Assembly (NCBI GenBank): GCA_016342595.1
Contig: JAEINY010000018.1
Coordinates: forward strand, 1 to 45,938
Direction of reading: 5' to 3'
Source: Marinilabiliaceae bacterium
GTDB lineage: Bacteria; Bacteroidota; Bacteroidia; Bacteroidales; Marinilabiliaceae
Length of the DNA stretch: 45,938 nt
The notes beneath the pieces were generated by a model, which was not told where the DNA came from, did not search any database, and saw only the letters and a list, made by a program, of their open reading frames with translations. Below, one piece after another: positions 7,935 through 16,722 of the stretch. Both the position numbers and the translations under genes were made by a program. Position 1 is the stretch's first letter, and each line of letters starts with the position of its first letter.

Positions 7935-9188
7935 TTATAATAGGCTTGCAATTTTATCACTTTTGTATTTACCTGCATCAAGCTTTTCTTGTATTTCACT
8001 AAAAGCTTTGATGGTGTATTCCACATCTTCCAAGGTGTGTACGGCTGTCGGGATAATACGCAACATGATCTGGTCCTTAGGAATCACAGGGTAAACAACA
8101 ATAGAGCAGAAAATATTGTAGTTTTCACGCAAATCCATTGTTAATTCAGTGGCTTCCGGAATATCACCTTCCAGGAATACTGGCGTTACCGGTGATTCTG
8201 TTTTGCCAAGATTAAAGCCTGCTGATCGCAACCCTGACTGTAGTGCATTCACAACATTCCACAAGTTTGCTTTGTGTTCAGGTTGAGTGCGCAATAACTC
8301 TAAACGTTTCAATGCACCTATTACCATTGGCATTGGTAATGATTTGGCAAAAATTTGAGAACGTAAGTTATATCTTAAGTAGTTTATTACTTCCTCAGAA
8401 GCAGCAACAAATGCACCGATTCCGGCCATTGATTTGGCAAATGTGCTAAAATGTACATCAATTTCTTTCGTTACATCAAAGTGCTCTGCTACACCGGCTC
8501 CGGTTTTACCCATGGTGCCAAATCCGTGTGCATCATCTACCAATATACGGAAGTTGAACTTTTCTTTAAGCTTTACAATATCTTTTAAGTTACCCAGATC
8601 GCCGGCCATGCCAAACACACCTTCAGTAATTAATAGAATACCACCACCTGTTTCTTTTGCACGCTTTGTTGCAAATCCAAGCATCTTTTCGCACTTAGCC
8701 ATGTCGTTGTGTGCGAACACAAAACTTTTACCGCCTTTGGCTTTGTGTAGAAAAACCCCATCCATGATACAGGCGTGCGATTCCGAATCATAAACGATGA
8801 CATCATTTCGGTTTACCAATGTATCAATAATTGAAACCATTCCCTGATAACCAAAGTTAAGCAGGTAAGCGTCTTCTTTTTCTACGAAATCAGCTAATTG
8901 AGATTCTAACTCTTCGTGTTTGCTGGTGTGTCCGGACATCATTCGGGCACCCATTGGGTAAGCCATTCCGTAAATAGCAGCTGCATCGGCATCGGCTTTT
9001 CTTACATCAGGATGATTAGCCAGACCTAGATAGTTATTTAAACTCCAGGTGAGTACCTCTTTTCCTCGGAATTTCATCTTCGGACTGATCTCACCTTCTA
9101 GTTTTGGAAATGTAAAATAACCATGGGCTTCCTTGCTGTGTTGTCCCAAAGGTCCCATGCTCTTTTGTATCTTTTCGAAAATGTCCAC
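7935..9188 (-). CDS. Serine palmitoyltransferase-like alpha-oxoamine synthase
   Basis: A PLP enzyme of the alpha-oxoamine synthase family (AONS, KBL, ALAS, SPT). Landmarks: WSLNNYLGLANHP near residue 50, GARMMSGHTSKHEELE, the cofactor-stacking His139 in DSESHACIMDG, VDDAHGFGTMG (D218, H221) and the Schiff-base K252 in FSTFAKSMAG. The 417-residue length and the opening MDIFEKIQKSMGPLGQH match the Bacteroidota group that includes the sphingolipid-forming Spt of Porphyromonas and Bacteroides, which condenses serine with a long-chain acyl-CoA or acyl-ACP. Glycine C-acetyltransferase is the alternative name. The start is GTG at 9188, and a TACATTTG promoter element lies 28 bases upstream. It is a single-gene transcript. 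Confidence 0.78.
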   Translation of the reverse strand: MDIFEKIQKSMGPLGQHSKEAHGYFTFPKLEGEISPKMKFRGKEVLTWSLNNYLGLANHPDVRKADADAAAIYGMAYPMGARMMSGHTSKHEELESQLADFVEKEDAYLLNFGYQGMVSIIDTLVNRNDVIVYDSESHACIMDGVFLHKAKGGKSFVFAHNDMAKCEKMLGFATKRAKETGGGILLITEGVFGMAGDLGNLKDIVKLKEKFNFRILVDDAHGFGTMGKTGAGVAEHFDVTKEIDVHFSTFAKSMAGIGAFVAASEEVINYLRYNLRSQIFAKSLPMPMVIGALKRLELLRTQPEHKANLWNVVNALQSGLRSAGFNLGKTESPVTPVFLEGDIPEATELTMDLRENYNIFCSIVVYPVIPKDQIMLRIIPTAVHTLEDVEYTIKAFSEIQEKLDAGKYKSDKIASLL

Positions 9189-9216
9189 TTTACTGAGCTT
9201 TAAAAAATTTAGGAGG

Positions 9217-9224
9217 CAAATGTA
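9217..9224 (-). promoter_or_regulatory. -7 element for the Spt-like gene
   Basis: On the minus strand the sequence reads TACATTTG, an exact TAnnTTTG match, 28 bases before the GTG start. Confidence 0.55.
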
Positions 9225-9386
9225 ATGTTTTTAGCCATTTTTATGAAAGAATGCTCTTAAAATTTGTGGTTGGCTCTATTAACGATTGGGTGGACAGGAG
9301 TATCTGGACTGGTGAAATGTGGTGTTGTGTATAGAATACTTCTTGCGTAATCTGTAATTTTAACCTAATTTTAACAAATTCAACTG

Positions 9387-9417
9387 TTGTGAGGTTATAA
9401 ACTAAAATATATCTTTG
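9387..9417 (+). promoter_or_regulatory. Promoter of bamD-rpoZ
   Basis: TTG (9387-9389), a 20-base spacer and TATCTTTG (9410-9417) fit the Bacteroidota -33/-7 promoter exactly. It leaves an untranslated leader of about 70 bases before the bamD ATG at 9494. Confidence 0.7.
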
Positions 9418-9493
9418 CAAAATGTTTTATAAAGGCCTGTTGTGTCCATACATCAGGTGACAGTTAGTAATAATCATCACGTAAGCGAATTAT

Positions 9494-10330
9494 ATGAGAT
9501 TAAAATACGGTGTAATTGTATCAGTACTGATTGGAGGCCTTTTTCTCGGCGGATGTAGTCAATATCAGAGACTTATCAAGAGTCAGGATTATGAACTTTG
9601 GTATACCAAAGCCATGGAGTATTATCAGGAAGAGGATTATACCCGTGCATCCACCCTTTTTAGTGAGTTGATTAATATCTATCGGGGAACGGATAAAGCA
9701 GAAATAATTAATTATGCGTTAGCTAATTCCTTATATGGACTGGGAGATTATCAGATTGCAGGTCATTACTATCAGGAATATGGGCGTAATTATTCGGTTG
9801 GTGAACATGCTGAAGAGTGTCAGTATTTAAGCGCTTATTGTTATTATAAACGTTCGCCAAAGCCGCGTTTAGATCAAACAAACACAGAAGATGCTATCCA
9901 GGAATTCCAATTGTTTATCAATATGTATCCGAATAGTGCTCGTGTTGAAGAAGCTACACGTTTGATGGATGAATTGCGGGATAAATTGGTGTTTAAATCA
10001 TATTTAAGTGCCCGGTTGTATTATGATTTGGGTGACTACATGGGTAATAATTACCAATCAGCAGTTATCGCTGCTGAAAATAGTCTTAAGGATTTTCCGG
10101 ATACAAAATACCGTGAAGAGCTCTCTTTTCTGATCTTGGAATCAAAATATATTCAAGCCGAGAAGAGTGTTGTTGAGAAAAAGATAGAACGGGCTCGTAA
10201 AGCTGTTGATGAGTATTATAACTTCATCAATGAGTTTCCTGAAAGTAAGTTTCGAAAAAAAGCTGACAAAATTCTGAAGGATTCAGAATCGATGTTAATA
10301 AATGATAATAATGAGGTTGTTGCAATATAA
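9494..10330 (+). CDS. bamD: Outer membrane assembly lipoprotein BamD
   Basis: A lipoprotein signal (IGGLFLGGC, Cys21) precedes TPR-like helical repeats: YTKAMEYYQEEDYTRASTLFSELI, ANSLYGLGDYQIAGHYYQEY, AIQEFQLFINMYPNSARVEEA and YNFINEFPESKFRKKA. This is the layout of BamD/YfiO, the essential lipoprotein that works with BamA to fold beta-barrel proteins into the outer membrane. Length (278) is normal for Bacteroidota. It is followed after 12 bases by rpoZ, the same order seen in many Bacteroidota, so the two are co-transcribed up to the terminator at 10757. Confidence 0.92.
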   Translation: MRLKYGVIVSVLIGGLFLGGCSQYQRLIKSQDYELWYTKAMEYYQEEDYTRASTLFSELINIYRGTDKAEIINYALANSLYGLGDYQIAGHYYQEYGRNYSVGEHAEECQYLSAYCYYKRSPKPRLDQTNTEDAIQEFQLFINMYPNSARVEEATRLMDELRDKLVFKSYLSARLYYDLGDYMGNNYQSAVIAAENSLKDFPDTKYREELSFLILESKYIQAEKSVVEKKIERARKAVDEYYNFINEFPESKFRKKADKILKDSESMLINDNNEVVAI

Positions 10331-10342
10331 ACTGTGAATCAT

Positions 10343-10684
10343 ATGTCAATCGACTACAAAAAAACAAATGCACCGGTATCGACCGTAACTTGGGATAAAA
10401 ATGTAATATCGGAGAGTACCGGAAATCTTTATGAATCTGTGGTTATCGTATCTAAGAGAGCCAACCAGATTAGTGCGGAGATTAAAGAGGAGTTGAACAA
10501 GAAATTGCAGGAGTTTGCTTCATATACTGATAATCTGGAAGAAGTATTTGAAAATCGAGAGCAAATTGAGATCTCTCGTTTTTATGAACGCTTACCCAAA
10601 GCGGTGTGTATTGCTACGCAAGAATTTGTGGATGGTAAGATTTATTCAAGAAATCCTGAAAATGAGGCTAGCTTAGAGAAATAG
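10343..10684 (+). CDS. rpoZ: RNA polymerase omega subunit (RpoZ/Rpb6-like)
   Basis: A small Rpb6/omega-type protein: NLYESVVIVSKRANQISAEIKEELNKKL contains the conserved N-[LI]-Y-E-S-V-x-x-x-[AS]-x-R-A-x-Q segment that packs on the beta-prime subunit. The remainder is short and charged. It assists assembly of RNA polymerase. The frame opens at a GTG at 10334; the ATG at 10343 (MSIDYKKTNAP) is the preferred start. Location directly after bamD and before coaBC is the usual Bacteroidota arrangement and supports the call. Confidence 0.85.
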   Translation: MSIDYKKTNAPVSTVTWDKNVISESTGNLYESVVIVSKRANQISAEIKEELNKKLQEFASYTDNLEEVFENREQIEISRFYERLPKAVCIATQEFVDGKIYSRNPENEASLEK

Positions 10685-10756
10685 TAAATCTACTCCTATA
10701 TGGAGTGTGCCCTTGAGTGCACCGTATAAATTAGAAAAATTAACCAGTATGATATA

Positions 10757-10797
10757 AAAGATAAAAGAGATTGCATTTTTCTTTTATCTTTTTTTTT
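10757..10797 (+). terminator. Intrinsic terminator after rpoZ
   Basis: An 11-bp stem AAAGATAAAAG / CTTTTATCTTT with a 13-base loop ends in a run of T. It lies only 11 bases before the coaBC start, so coaBC must be read from a promoter within this region or by readthrough. Confidence 0.75.
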
Positions 10798-10807
10798 ATT
10801 TGTAGCT

Positions 10808-12034
10808 ATGCTTAAAGGTAAACGTTTCATATTAGGTATCACAGGTAGTATTGCTGCTTATAAAGCAGCTCACCTGGTTCGGTTATTGGTTAAAGAAGGC
10901 GCCGAAGTGCAAGTGTTAATGACAAGATTGGCAAAGGAGTTTATTACACCATTAACAATGGCCACTTTGTCGAAACGATCTATTTTAGTCGATTTTTTTA
11001 ATCCTGAAAATGGGGATTGGAACAGTCATGTCGACATGGGATTGTGGGCCGATGGGATGATTGTCGCACCTGCAACAGCCAATACCATGGGTAAAATGGC
11101 TAATGGCATTGCGGATAATCTGTTAATCACTACTTATTTATCTGCCAGATGTCCTGTGTTTGTGGCGCCGGCCATGGATTTAGATATGTATAATCATCCT
11201 TCAACATCTCGCAATATGGAGGTGCTCAAGTCCTATGGGAATCATTTCATTGAACCGGCCTCAGGCGAATTAGCCAGTGGTTTGATTGGAAAAGGACGTA
11301 TGGCGGAGCCGGAAGTGATTGTTGAACAGCTGAAGCAATTTTTCGAAGAAGCGTCGAAAAAAAAAAAGGACCTGAGTAATCAACGCATTTTAGTAACGGC
11401 TGGACCTACTCATGAAAAAATTGATCCGGTACGCTTTATCGGGAATTATTCATCGGGTAAGATGGGATTTGCCATTGCGGAAGAATTGGCCAATAGAGGT
11501 GCAGAAGTAGTATTAGTGGCCGGGCCGGGCAATCAACAAGTTAATCATGTCAATATTCGAAAAATAGATGTGGTTAGTGCTGCTGAAATGCACCAGGCCT
11601 GTTTGGAGGAATTTGATACGGTAACAGGCACTGTTCTGGCTGCAGCCGTAGCTGATTATACCCCGGAATTTAAGGCTGACGAGAAGCTTAAACGTACATC
11701 GGATGAATTTTCGCTGAATTTAAAAGCGACGGTTGATATTGCAGCAGATCTTGGAAAGCGGAAAAAACCGGAACAAGTATTTGTTGGTTTTGCTCTGGAA
11801 ACAGCCGATGCGATTCAGAATGCACAAGGTAAGTTGGAAAAGAAAAATCTGGATTTTATTGTCCTCAATTCCCTGAAAGATGAAGGAGCTGGTTTCAATG
11901 TGGATACAAATAAGATAACCATTATTGACCGACAAAATAATCAGACTACTTTTCCGTTAAAAACTAAGAAAGAAGTTGCCGGTGATATTGTTGATAACAT
12001 GGTAGCTTGTTTTAAAAAAGTCAAAAAATCCTAA
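10808..12034 (+). CDS. coaBC: Bifunctional phosphopantothenoylcysteine decarboxylase / synthetase CoaBC
   Basis: The N-terminal half is the FMN decarboxylase CoaC (GSIAAYKAAHLVRLL, the catalytic His in NSHVDMGLWADG, and substrate-clamp PAMDLDMYNHP, where many bacteria have PAMN). The C-terminal half, from about residue 188, is the CTP-dependent synthetase CoaB (ILVTAGPTHEKIDPVRFIGN, SSGKMGFAIAEE, AAAVADYTPEF, KLKRTSDEFSLNLKATVDI). Together they convert phosphopantothenate and Cys to phosphopantetheine in coenzyme A synthesis. At 408 residues it is full length. It is followed by the DUF4835 gene (37 bases) and recN (10 bases), a probable operon. Confidence 0.96.
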   Translation: MLKGKRFILGITGSIAAYKAAHLVRLLVKEGAEVQVLMTRLAKEFITPLTMATLSKRSILVDFFNPENGDWNSHVDMGLWADGMIVAPATANTMGKMANGIADNLLITTYLSARCPVFVAPAMDLDMYNHPSTSRNMEVLKSYGNHFIEPASGELASGLIGKGRMAEPEVIVEQLKQFFEEASKKKKDLSNQRILVTAGPTHEKIDPVRFIGNYSSGKMGFAIAEELANRGAEVVLVAGPGNQQVNHVNIRKIDVVSAAEMHQACLEEFDTVTGTVLAAAVADYTPEFKADEKLKRTSDEFSLNLKATVDIAADLGKRKKPEQVFVGFALETADAIQNAQGKLEKKNLDFIVLNSLKDEGAGFNVDTNKITIIDRQNNQTTFPLKTKKEVAGDIVDNMVACFKKVKKS

Positions 12035-12071
12035 GTGGATTCCTTAGTTACAGAAAAATGAAGATCTAAAT

Positions 12072-12968
12072 ATGAGAGCAATCGTTATTTTATTGGTGGT
12101 ATTTGTCTGCTTGCAACTATCAGCACAAGAGTTTCAATGTGCGGTACAGGTGGTGGCACCAAGTGTTCAAAGCTCCAATAAAAAGGTATTTGAAACATTG
12201 CAGAAGTCCATCATGGAATTTATGAATAATCAAAAATGGACGGATGATGTTTTTAAGCCAGAGGAACGCATCGATTGCAATATCATGATTAATGTGGCTG
12301 AGGTTATTTCTGTGGATGAATTTAAAGCGAGTATTCAAATACAGGCTCGCCGTCCGGTTTATAATACCTCCTATTATACTGTCCTGTTTAATCACATGGA
12401 TCAGGATTTTAGGTTCAATTATGTGGAAAATGAACCAATTATTTATAATCCCAATAACTTTGATTCCAATTTAGTGGCTGTATTGGCTTATTACGCATAT
12501 GTTGTTTTAGGGATGGATTACGATTCGTTTAAGCAAAATGGTGGTACCAATCATTTTCAGCAGGCTGAGCAGATTGTCAATCGTGCGCAAAGTTCCTCCT
12601 ATGCTGGCTGGAAAGCATTCGAAAGTCAACGAAATCGTTATTGGTTGGTGGAAAATGTATTGAATCAGTATCACCGGCCCCTCAGACAGTGTATGTACAC
12701 ATACCACCGGAAGGGATTGGATCGGATGCATGAAAAACCAGAGGAGGGAAGAGGTGAGATATTAGCTGCCATAGAGGATTTACGTAAGGTTTATCGTCAA
12801 AAGCCCGGATCGTTTTACATGCAGGCATTTTTTACTGCCAAGGCTGATGAATTGGTGAAAATTTTTGAAGAGTCCTTCTCAATGGAAAAAGGCAGAGCGG
12901 TGGAAGTCCTTCAGGAAATTGATCCGGCGAACCAAAAAAAATATGAAGCGTTAGTTAAAGGTAAATAG
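12072..12968 (+). CDS. DUF4835 family exported protein (PorD-like)
   Basis: A cleavable signal peptide (IVILLVVFVCLQLSAQ) precedes a conserved Bacteroidota-specific protein: EFQCAVQVVAPSVQSSNKKVFETLQKSIMEFMNN, KWTDDVFKPEERIDCNIMI and LVAVLAYYAYVVLGMDYDSF are typical of DUF4835. I recall this family being named PorD, an accessory protein tied to type IX secretion, but hold that name tentatively; no other T9SS gene lies in the window. It is likely periplasmic. Its place between coaBC and recN is the conserved arrangement in the phylum, so co-transcription need not mean shared function. Confidence 0.82.
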   Translation: MRAIVILLVVFVCLQLSAQEFQCAVQVVAPSVQSSNKKVFETLQKSIMEFMNNQKWTDDVFKPEERIDCNIMINVAEVISVDEFKASIQIQARRPVYNTSYYTVLFNHMDQDFRFNYVENEPIIYNPNNFDSNLVAVLAYYAYVVLGMDYDSFKQNGGTNHFQQAEQIVNRAQSSSYAGWKAFESQRNRYWLVENVLNQYHRPLRQCMYTYHRKGLDRMHEKPEEGRGEILAAIEDLRKVYRQKPGSFYMQAFFTAKADELVKIFEESFSMEKGRAVEVLQEIDPANQKKYEALVKGK

Positions 12969-12978
12969 GAGTTTTTGT

Positions 12979-14634
12979 ATGCTAAAATCGCTTATCATTT
13001 CGAATTATGCCTTAATTGATAAGGTGGAGATAAAGTTTGAGAAAGGATTATCCGTTATTACCGGTGAAACCGGTGCCGGAAAATCAGTGTTGTTGGGGGC
13101 TTTGTCACTTATTTTAGGACAAAGGAGTGATATCAATGCATTATTGGATAAAACTACAAAATGCGTTGTGGAAGGTGAATTTTATATTGCAGATTACGGA
13201 TTGGTTGATCTGTTTAACGCCAATGATGTGGATTATGAAACGACTACTATTATTCGCCGGGAACTATTGCCTTCAGGTAAATCACGCGCTTTTGTAAATG
13301 ATACACCGGTCAATCTTGGTTTTCTGAAAAGTATGAGTGATCGCTTGATCGATGTGCATTCACAACATCAGAATTTATTATTGAGTGAGGATAGTTTTCA
13401 TCTCTCCGTAGTAGATGTGGTTGCTGATAATGGCTCTATTCGCGAGGAATATAAATCAACCTTTCATGTATATAAAACCTTAAAGTCCCAAATCAATGCA
13501 TTGATTGAGCAAAATGACAAACAGAAAGCTGATTTGGACTATATGCAATTTCAATATGACCAATTAGAATCAGCCCAATTAAAAGCTGGTGAATTGGTGG
13601 AGTTGGAGCTGAATCTGGAGCGGTTATCGCATGCTGAAGATATTAAAACCGGATTGTCTGATGTGATTAGTATCATGGAAGGTGAACCTGCTCCATTGAT
13701 TGATGCACTGGGGGAAGCCCTTCATAAAATTCAAAAGATTAGTAGTTATTTAGAAGATGGGGAGCAGTTGGCGCAACGATTGGAATCGGCTTATATTGAT
13801 TTAAAGGATCTGAATGATGATGTATCGGTTAGAGCTGAAAGCGTGGAATTCGATCCGCAGGCCATTCAAAAGGTGCAGCAACGATTGGATCTGATTTATA
13901 ATTTACAGCAAAAACACCGCCTGGAATCGGTGGAGGCGTTAATTGCTCTTCGTGATGAATTGGCTGCTAAAATTGAAAAGATCAACTTGTTTGATGAGCA
14001 GTTGGATAAGTTGAAATTAAAAATGCAGCGGGCCGAAAGTGATTTGAGTAAAATCGCCAGACGGTTGACAAAATCTCGTCAGGAGGTGTTTTATAAAGTG
14101 AAAACAGAAATAGAGAATCCATTAAAAGAATTGGGCATGCCACATGCCAATTTTGTGATTGAGCATAAAAAGCAGGAAACCTATAGTGCCAATGGTTGTG
14201 ATCGGGTGGAATTTCTTTTTGCGGCTAATAAAAACGGAACACCATCGCTCATTCATAAAGTAGCTTCAGGAGGAGAAATGTCTCGGGTCATGTTATCCAT
14301 CAAATCATTATTGTCCTCTGCAAAAGGATTACCAACCATCATTTTTGATGAAATAGATACCGGAGTGTCCGGTGAAGTGGCTGACAAAATGGGACGTATC
14401 ATGGTGAATATGGGACGACGCATTCAGGTGATCAGTATTACTCATTTACCCCAAATTACGGTTAAAGGGGGCCATCATTATAAAGTATTTAAAACAGATA
14501 ATGACCATCAAACGATTTCGCAGATAAAAAAACTTAATCACGAAGAACGGATTGTTGAAGTGGCAAAGATGTTAAGTGGATCTGAAATGTCTGAAGCAGC
14601 TTTGGTCAATGCGCGGACTTTGTTAAGTAACTAA
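12979..14634 (+). CDS. recN: DNA repair ATPase RecN
   Basis: An SMC-like protein with an N-terminal ABC head half (Walker A GETGAGKSVLLGALSLILG near residues 29-43), VDVHSQHQNLLLS, a long coiled-coil middle (about 160-360) and the second head half with the signature VASGGEMSRVMLSIK and Walker B PTIIFDEIDTGVSG, then QVISITHLPQI. RecN acts early in double-strand break repair on the nucleoid. Length 551 agrees with the family. It is the last gene of the coaBC-DUF4835-recN group. No SOS-type operator was recognised. Confidence 0.96.
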   Translation: MLKSLIISNYALIDKVEIKFEKGLSVITGETGAGKSVLLGALSLILGQRSDINALLDKTTKCVVEGEFYIADYGLVDLFNANDVDYETTTIIRRELLPSGKSRAFVNDTPVNLGFLKSMSDRLIDVHSQHQNLLLSEDSFHLSVVDVVADNGSIREEYKSTFHVYKTLKSQINALIEQNDKQKADLDYMQFQYDQLESAQLKAGELVELELNLERLSHAEDIKTGLSDVISIMEGEPAPLIDALGEALHKIQKISSYLEDGEQLAQRLESAYIDLKDLNDDVSVRAESVEFDPQAIQKVQQRLDLIYNLQQKHRLESVEALIALRDELAAKIEKINLFDEQLDKLKLKMQRAESDLSKIARRLTKSRQEVFYKVKTEIENPLKELGMPHANFVIEHKKQETYSANGCDRVEFLFAANKNGTPSLIHKVASGGEMSRVMLSIKSLLSSAKGLPTIIFDEIDTGVSGEVADKMGRIMVNMGRRIQVISITHLPQITVKGGHHYKVFKTDNDHQTISQIKKLNHEERIVEVAKMLSGSEMSEAALVNARTLLSN

Positions 14635-14719
14635 TATTTTAATTACACTTCGTAAGAACAATTTCCGGTTCTGGTTGTTTTTTACAATTGAATTTGTTAA
14701 GAATAAAGTAAATTGAAAA

Positions 14720-14751
14720 TTGTGTTGTACAACATATATGCTTTATATTTG
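14720..14751 (+). promoter_or_regulatory. Promoter of fabI
   Basis: TTG (14720-14722), a 21-base spacer and TATATTTG (14744-14751) match the Bacteroidota promoter pattern; the fabI ATG follows 15 bases later, so the leader is very short. Confidence 0.65.
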
Positions 14752-14766
14752 TGCGCTCAAAAATAA

Positions 14767-15618
14767 ATGGATATGGGATTTGATCTTTTAAAAGGAAAAA
14801 GGGGAATTATTTTCGGTGCTTTGAATGATATGTCAATTGCCTGGAAAGTAGCAGAAAGAGCCTATGAAGAGGGAGCGCGTTTTACGCTTTCAAATACACC
14901 TGTGGCCTGTCGTATGGGTGAGGTGGTGGAATTAGGTAAAAAATGCGAAGCCGAAATTATTCCTGCTGATGCTACTAATGTAGCAGACCTGGAGAATGTT
15001 TTCGAAAAATCAATGGAGATTTTAGGCGGTAAAGTGGATTTTGTGTTGCATTCCATTGGTATGTCGTTAAATGTTCGTAAAAAAAAGGTATACCACGATT
15101 TAGATTACAATTACCTGAATAAGACGTTGGACATTTCAGCGATCTCTTTTCACAAAATGCTTCAGGTAGCTTTTAAAAAGGATGCGGTAAGTGAATGGGG
15201 TTCTGTTTTAGGCTTGAGTTATATTGCCGCTCAGCGTACATTATACGGTTATAATGATATGGCTGATGCCAAGGCTTTGTTAGAATCAATTGCTCGTAGT
15301 TTTGGTTACATTTATGGGCGCGAGCGCAAAGTACGTGTCAATACTGTTTCACAATCTCCTACGGTAACGACTGCGGGTAGTGGTGTAAAAGGAATTGATG
15401 GCTTGATTGATTTCTCGGATCGTATGTCGCCACTCGGTAATGCCGATGCTGCTGATTGTGCTGATTATTGTATTACGATGTTCTCGGATCTGACACGTAA
15501 AGTAACCATGCAGAATCTTTTCCATGATGGAGGGTTCTCCAATGTCGGCATGAGTTTACGCGCCATGACCCAGTATAACAAGAGTTTTGATCAGGATGAT
15601 CTGGATACAAAATATTAA
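14767..15618 (+). CDS. fabI: Enoyl-[acyl-carrier-protein] reductase (FabI type)
   Basis: A divergent short-chain dehydrogenase of the FabI group. The NAD(P)-binding N terminus reads GKRGIIFGALNDMSIAWKVAERAYEEGA, with the family's G-[AV]-x-N-x-x-S-I-A-W. The catalytic pair is in YNDMADAK (Tyr-x6-Lys), preceded by SYIAAQRTLYG, and VHDGG-type FHDGGFSN lies near the end. It reduces trans-2-enoyl-ACP in the last step of each elongation cycle and is the usual target of triclosan-like inhibitors. The 283-residue length is slightly longer than Escherichia coli FabI because of a C-terminal tail. Monocistronic: own promoter and terminator. Confidence 0.9.
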   Translation: MDMGFDLLKGKRGIIFGALNDMSIAWKVAERAYEEGARFTLSNTPVACRMGEVVELGKKCEAEIIPADATNVADLENVFEKSMEILGGKVDFVLHSIGMSLNVRKKKVYHDLDYNYLNKTLDISAISFHKMLQVAFKKDAVSEWGSVLGLSYIAAQRTLYGYNDMADAKALLESIARSFGYIYGRERKVRVNTVSQSPTVTTAGSGVKGIDGLIDFSDRMSPLGNADAADCADYCITMFSDLTRKVTMQNLFHDGGFSNVGMSLRAMTQYNKSFDQDDLDTKY

Positions 15619-15623
15619 AAATT

Positions 15624-15650
15624 AAAAGGGTGTGAAAGCACCCTTTTTTT
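15624..15650 (+). terminator. Intrinsic terminator of fabI
   Basis: AAAAGGGTG / CACCCTTTT stem with a 6-base loop and T tract, immediately after the fabI stop. Confidence 0.9.
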
Positions 15651-15710
15651 ATGGGGTTAATTTCCTGAAAACCGCCACCTTCAAAATTTTCATAGTCTTG
15701 TATTAATCAT

Positions 15711-15718
15711 TAAATTTG
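15711..15718 (+). promoter_or_regulatory. -7 element upstream of cysD
   Basis: TAAATTTG matches TAnnTTTG. A start site a few bases downstream would place the 15732-15766 palindrome at the beginning of the transcript. Confidence 0.45.
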
Positions 15719-15731
15719 GCCTCGTTTAAAT

Positions 15732-15766
15732 AACTAATGCATTAGTTTTAGGATGCATTAGTTTTA
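15732..15766 (+). promoter_or_regulatory. Palindrome with partial direct duplication in the cysD leader
   Basis: AACTAATGCATTAGTT (15732-15747) is a 16-base perfect palindrome. Its right part, ATGCATTAGTTTTA (15737-15750), is repeated at 15753-15766, exactly 16 bases later. The position, just downstream of a likely start site and 24 bases before cysD, suits an operator for sulfur control; this is inference. Confidence 0.5.
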
Positions 15767-15789
15767 TAGAAGGAAAAATAAAGCTTATC

Positions 15790-16695
15790 ATGGATAAATA
15801 CCGGATAAACCACCTTAAAGAATTAGAAGCAGAATCGATTTTTATCCTCAGAGAGGTTGCTGCGCAGTTTGAGAATCCAGTGATGTTATTCTCGGGCGGT
15901 AAGGATTCAATTGTAATGTTCCATTTGGCGCGTAAAGCCTTTTGGCCAGGAAAAGTTCCTTTTCCGTTGATGCACATTGATACCGGCCACAACTTTTCGG
16001 AGACTATAGAATATCGGGATCAATTAATGGAACAGACAGGTACCAAGTGTATCGTTGCTTCTGTACAGGAATCGATTGATCAGGGAAGGGTTGCTGAAGA
16101 GAAGGGAATCAATGCCAGTCGAAATAAACTACAGACAACGACTTTGTTGGATGCCATTGAGTCGAATAAATTTGATGCAGCCATGGGCGGCGGGCGTCGT
16201 GATGAAGAAAAAGCACGGGCTAAAGAGCGTTTCTTCTCCCATCGTGACGAATTCGGACAATGGGATCCTAAGAATCAACGGCCTGAGTTGTGGAACCTGT
16301 TCAATGGTCGTAAGAATATGGGTGAGCACTTCCGGGTTTTTCCAATCAGTAACTGGACTGAAATGGATGTATGGCAATACATTTACATGGAAGAGATAGA
16401 ATTGCCAAGTTTATACTTTACGCATAAACGTGAAGTGTTCAACCGGGATGGTGTGTGGTTGGCCAAAGAGCCGTATATGGAACTCAAACCAACTGAAAAA
16501 TTAGAAGAATTGGATGTAAGATGCCGTACTATCGGGGATGTAACCTGTACTGGCCTGACGCTTTCAAAAGCCGATTCGATTGAAGATATTATTCACGAAG
16601 TAGCTGCTACCCGCACAACAGAACGGGGAGGGCGAGCTGATGATAAACGATCTGAGTCAGCAATGGAAGATCGTAAGCGTGAAGGTTATTTCTAA
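15790..16695 (+). CDS. cysD: Sulfate adenylyltransferase subunit 2 (CysD)
   Basis: A PP-loop ATP pyrophosphatase-fold protein: the loop is LFSGGKDSIVMFHLARKAF, followed by PFPLMHIDTGHNFSETIEYRD, AMGGGRRDEEKARAKERFFS, and FPISNWTEMDVWQYIYMEEIELPSLYF. With CysN it forms adenosine phosphosulfate from sulfate and ATP, the first step of sulfate assimilation or sulfate-ester formation. Length (301) matches the family. cysN follows after 27 bases. Genes for the next steps (APS kinase, reductases) are not in the window. Confidence 0.96.
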   Translation: MDKYRINHLKELEAESIFILREVAAQFENPVMLFSGGKDSIVMFHLARKAFWPGKVPFPLMHIDTGHNFSETIEYRDQLMEQTGTKCIVASVQESIDQGRVAEEKGINASRNKLQTTTLLDAIESNKFDAAMGGGRRDEEKARAKERFFSHRDEFGQWDPKNQRPELWNLFNGRKNMGEHFRVFPISNWTEMDVWQYIYMEEIELPSLYFTHKREVFNRDGVWLAKEPYMELKPTEKLEELDVRCRTIGDVTCTGLTLSKADSIEDIIHEVAATRTTERGGRADDKRSESAMEDRKREGYF

Positions 16696-16722
16696 AATGT
16701 AAATCTGAAAAACTACAATAGT

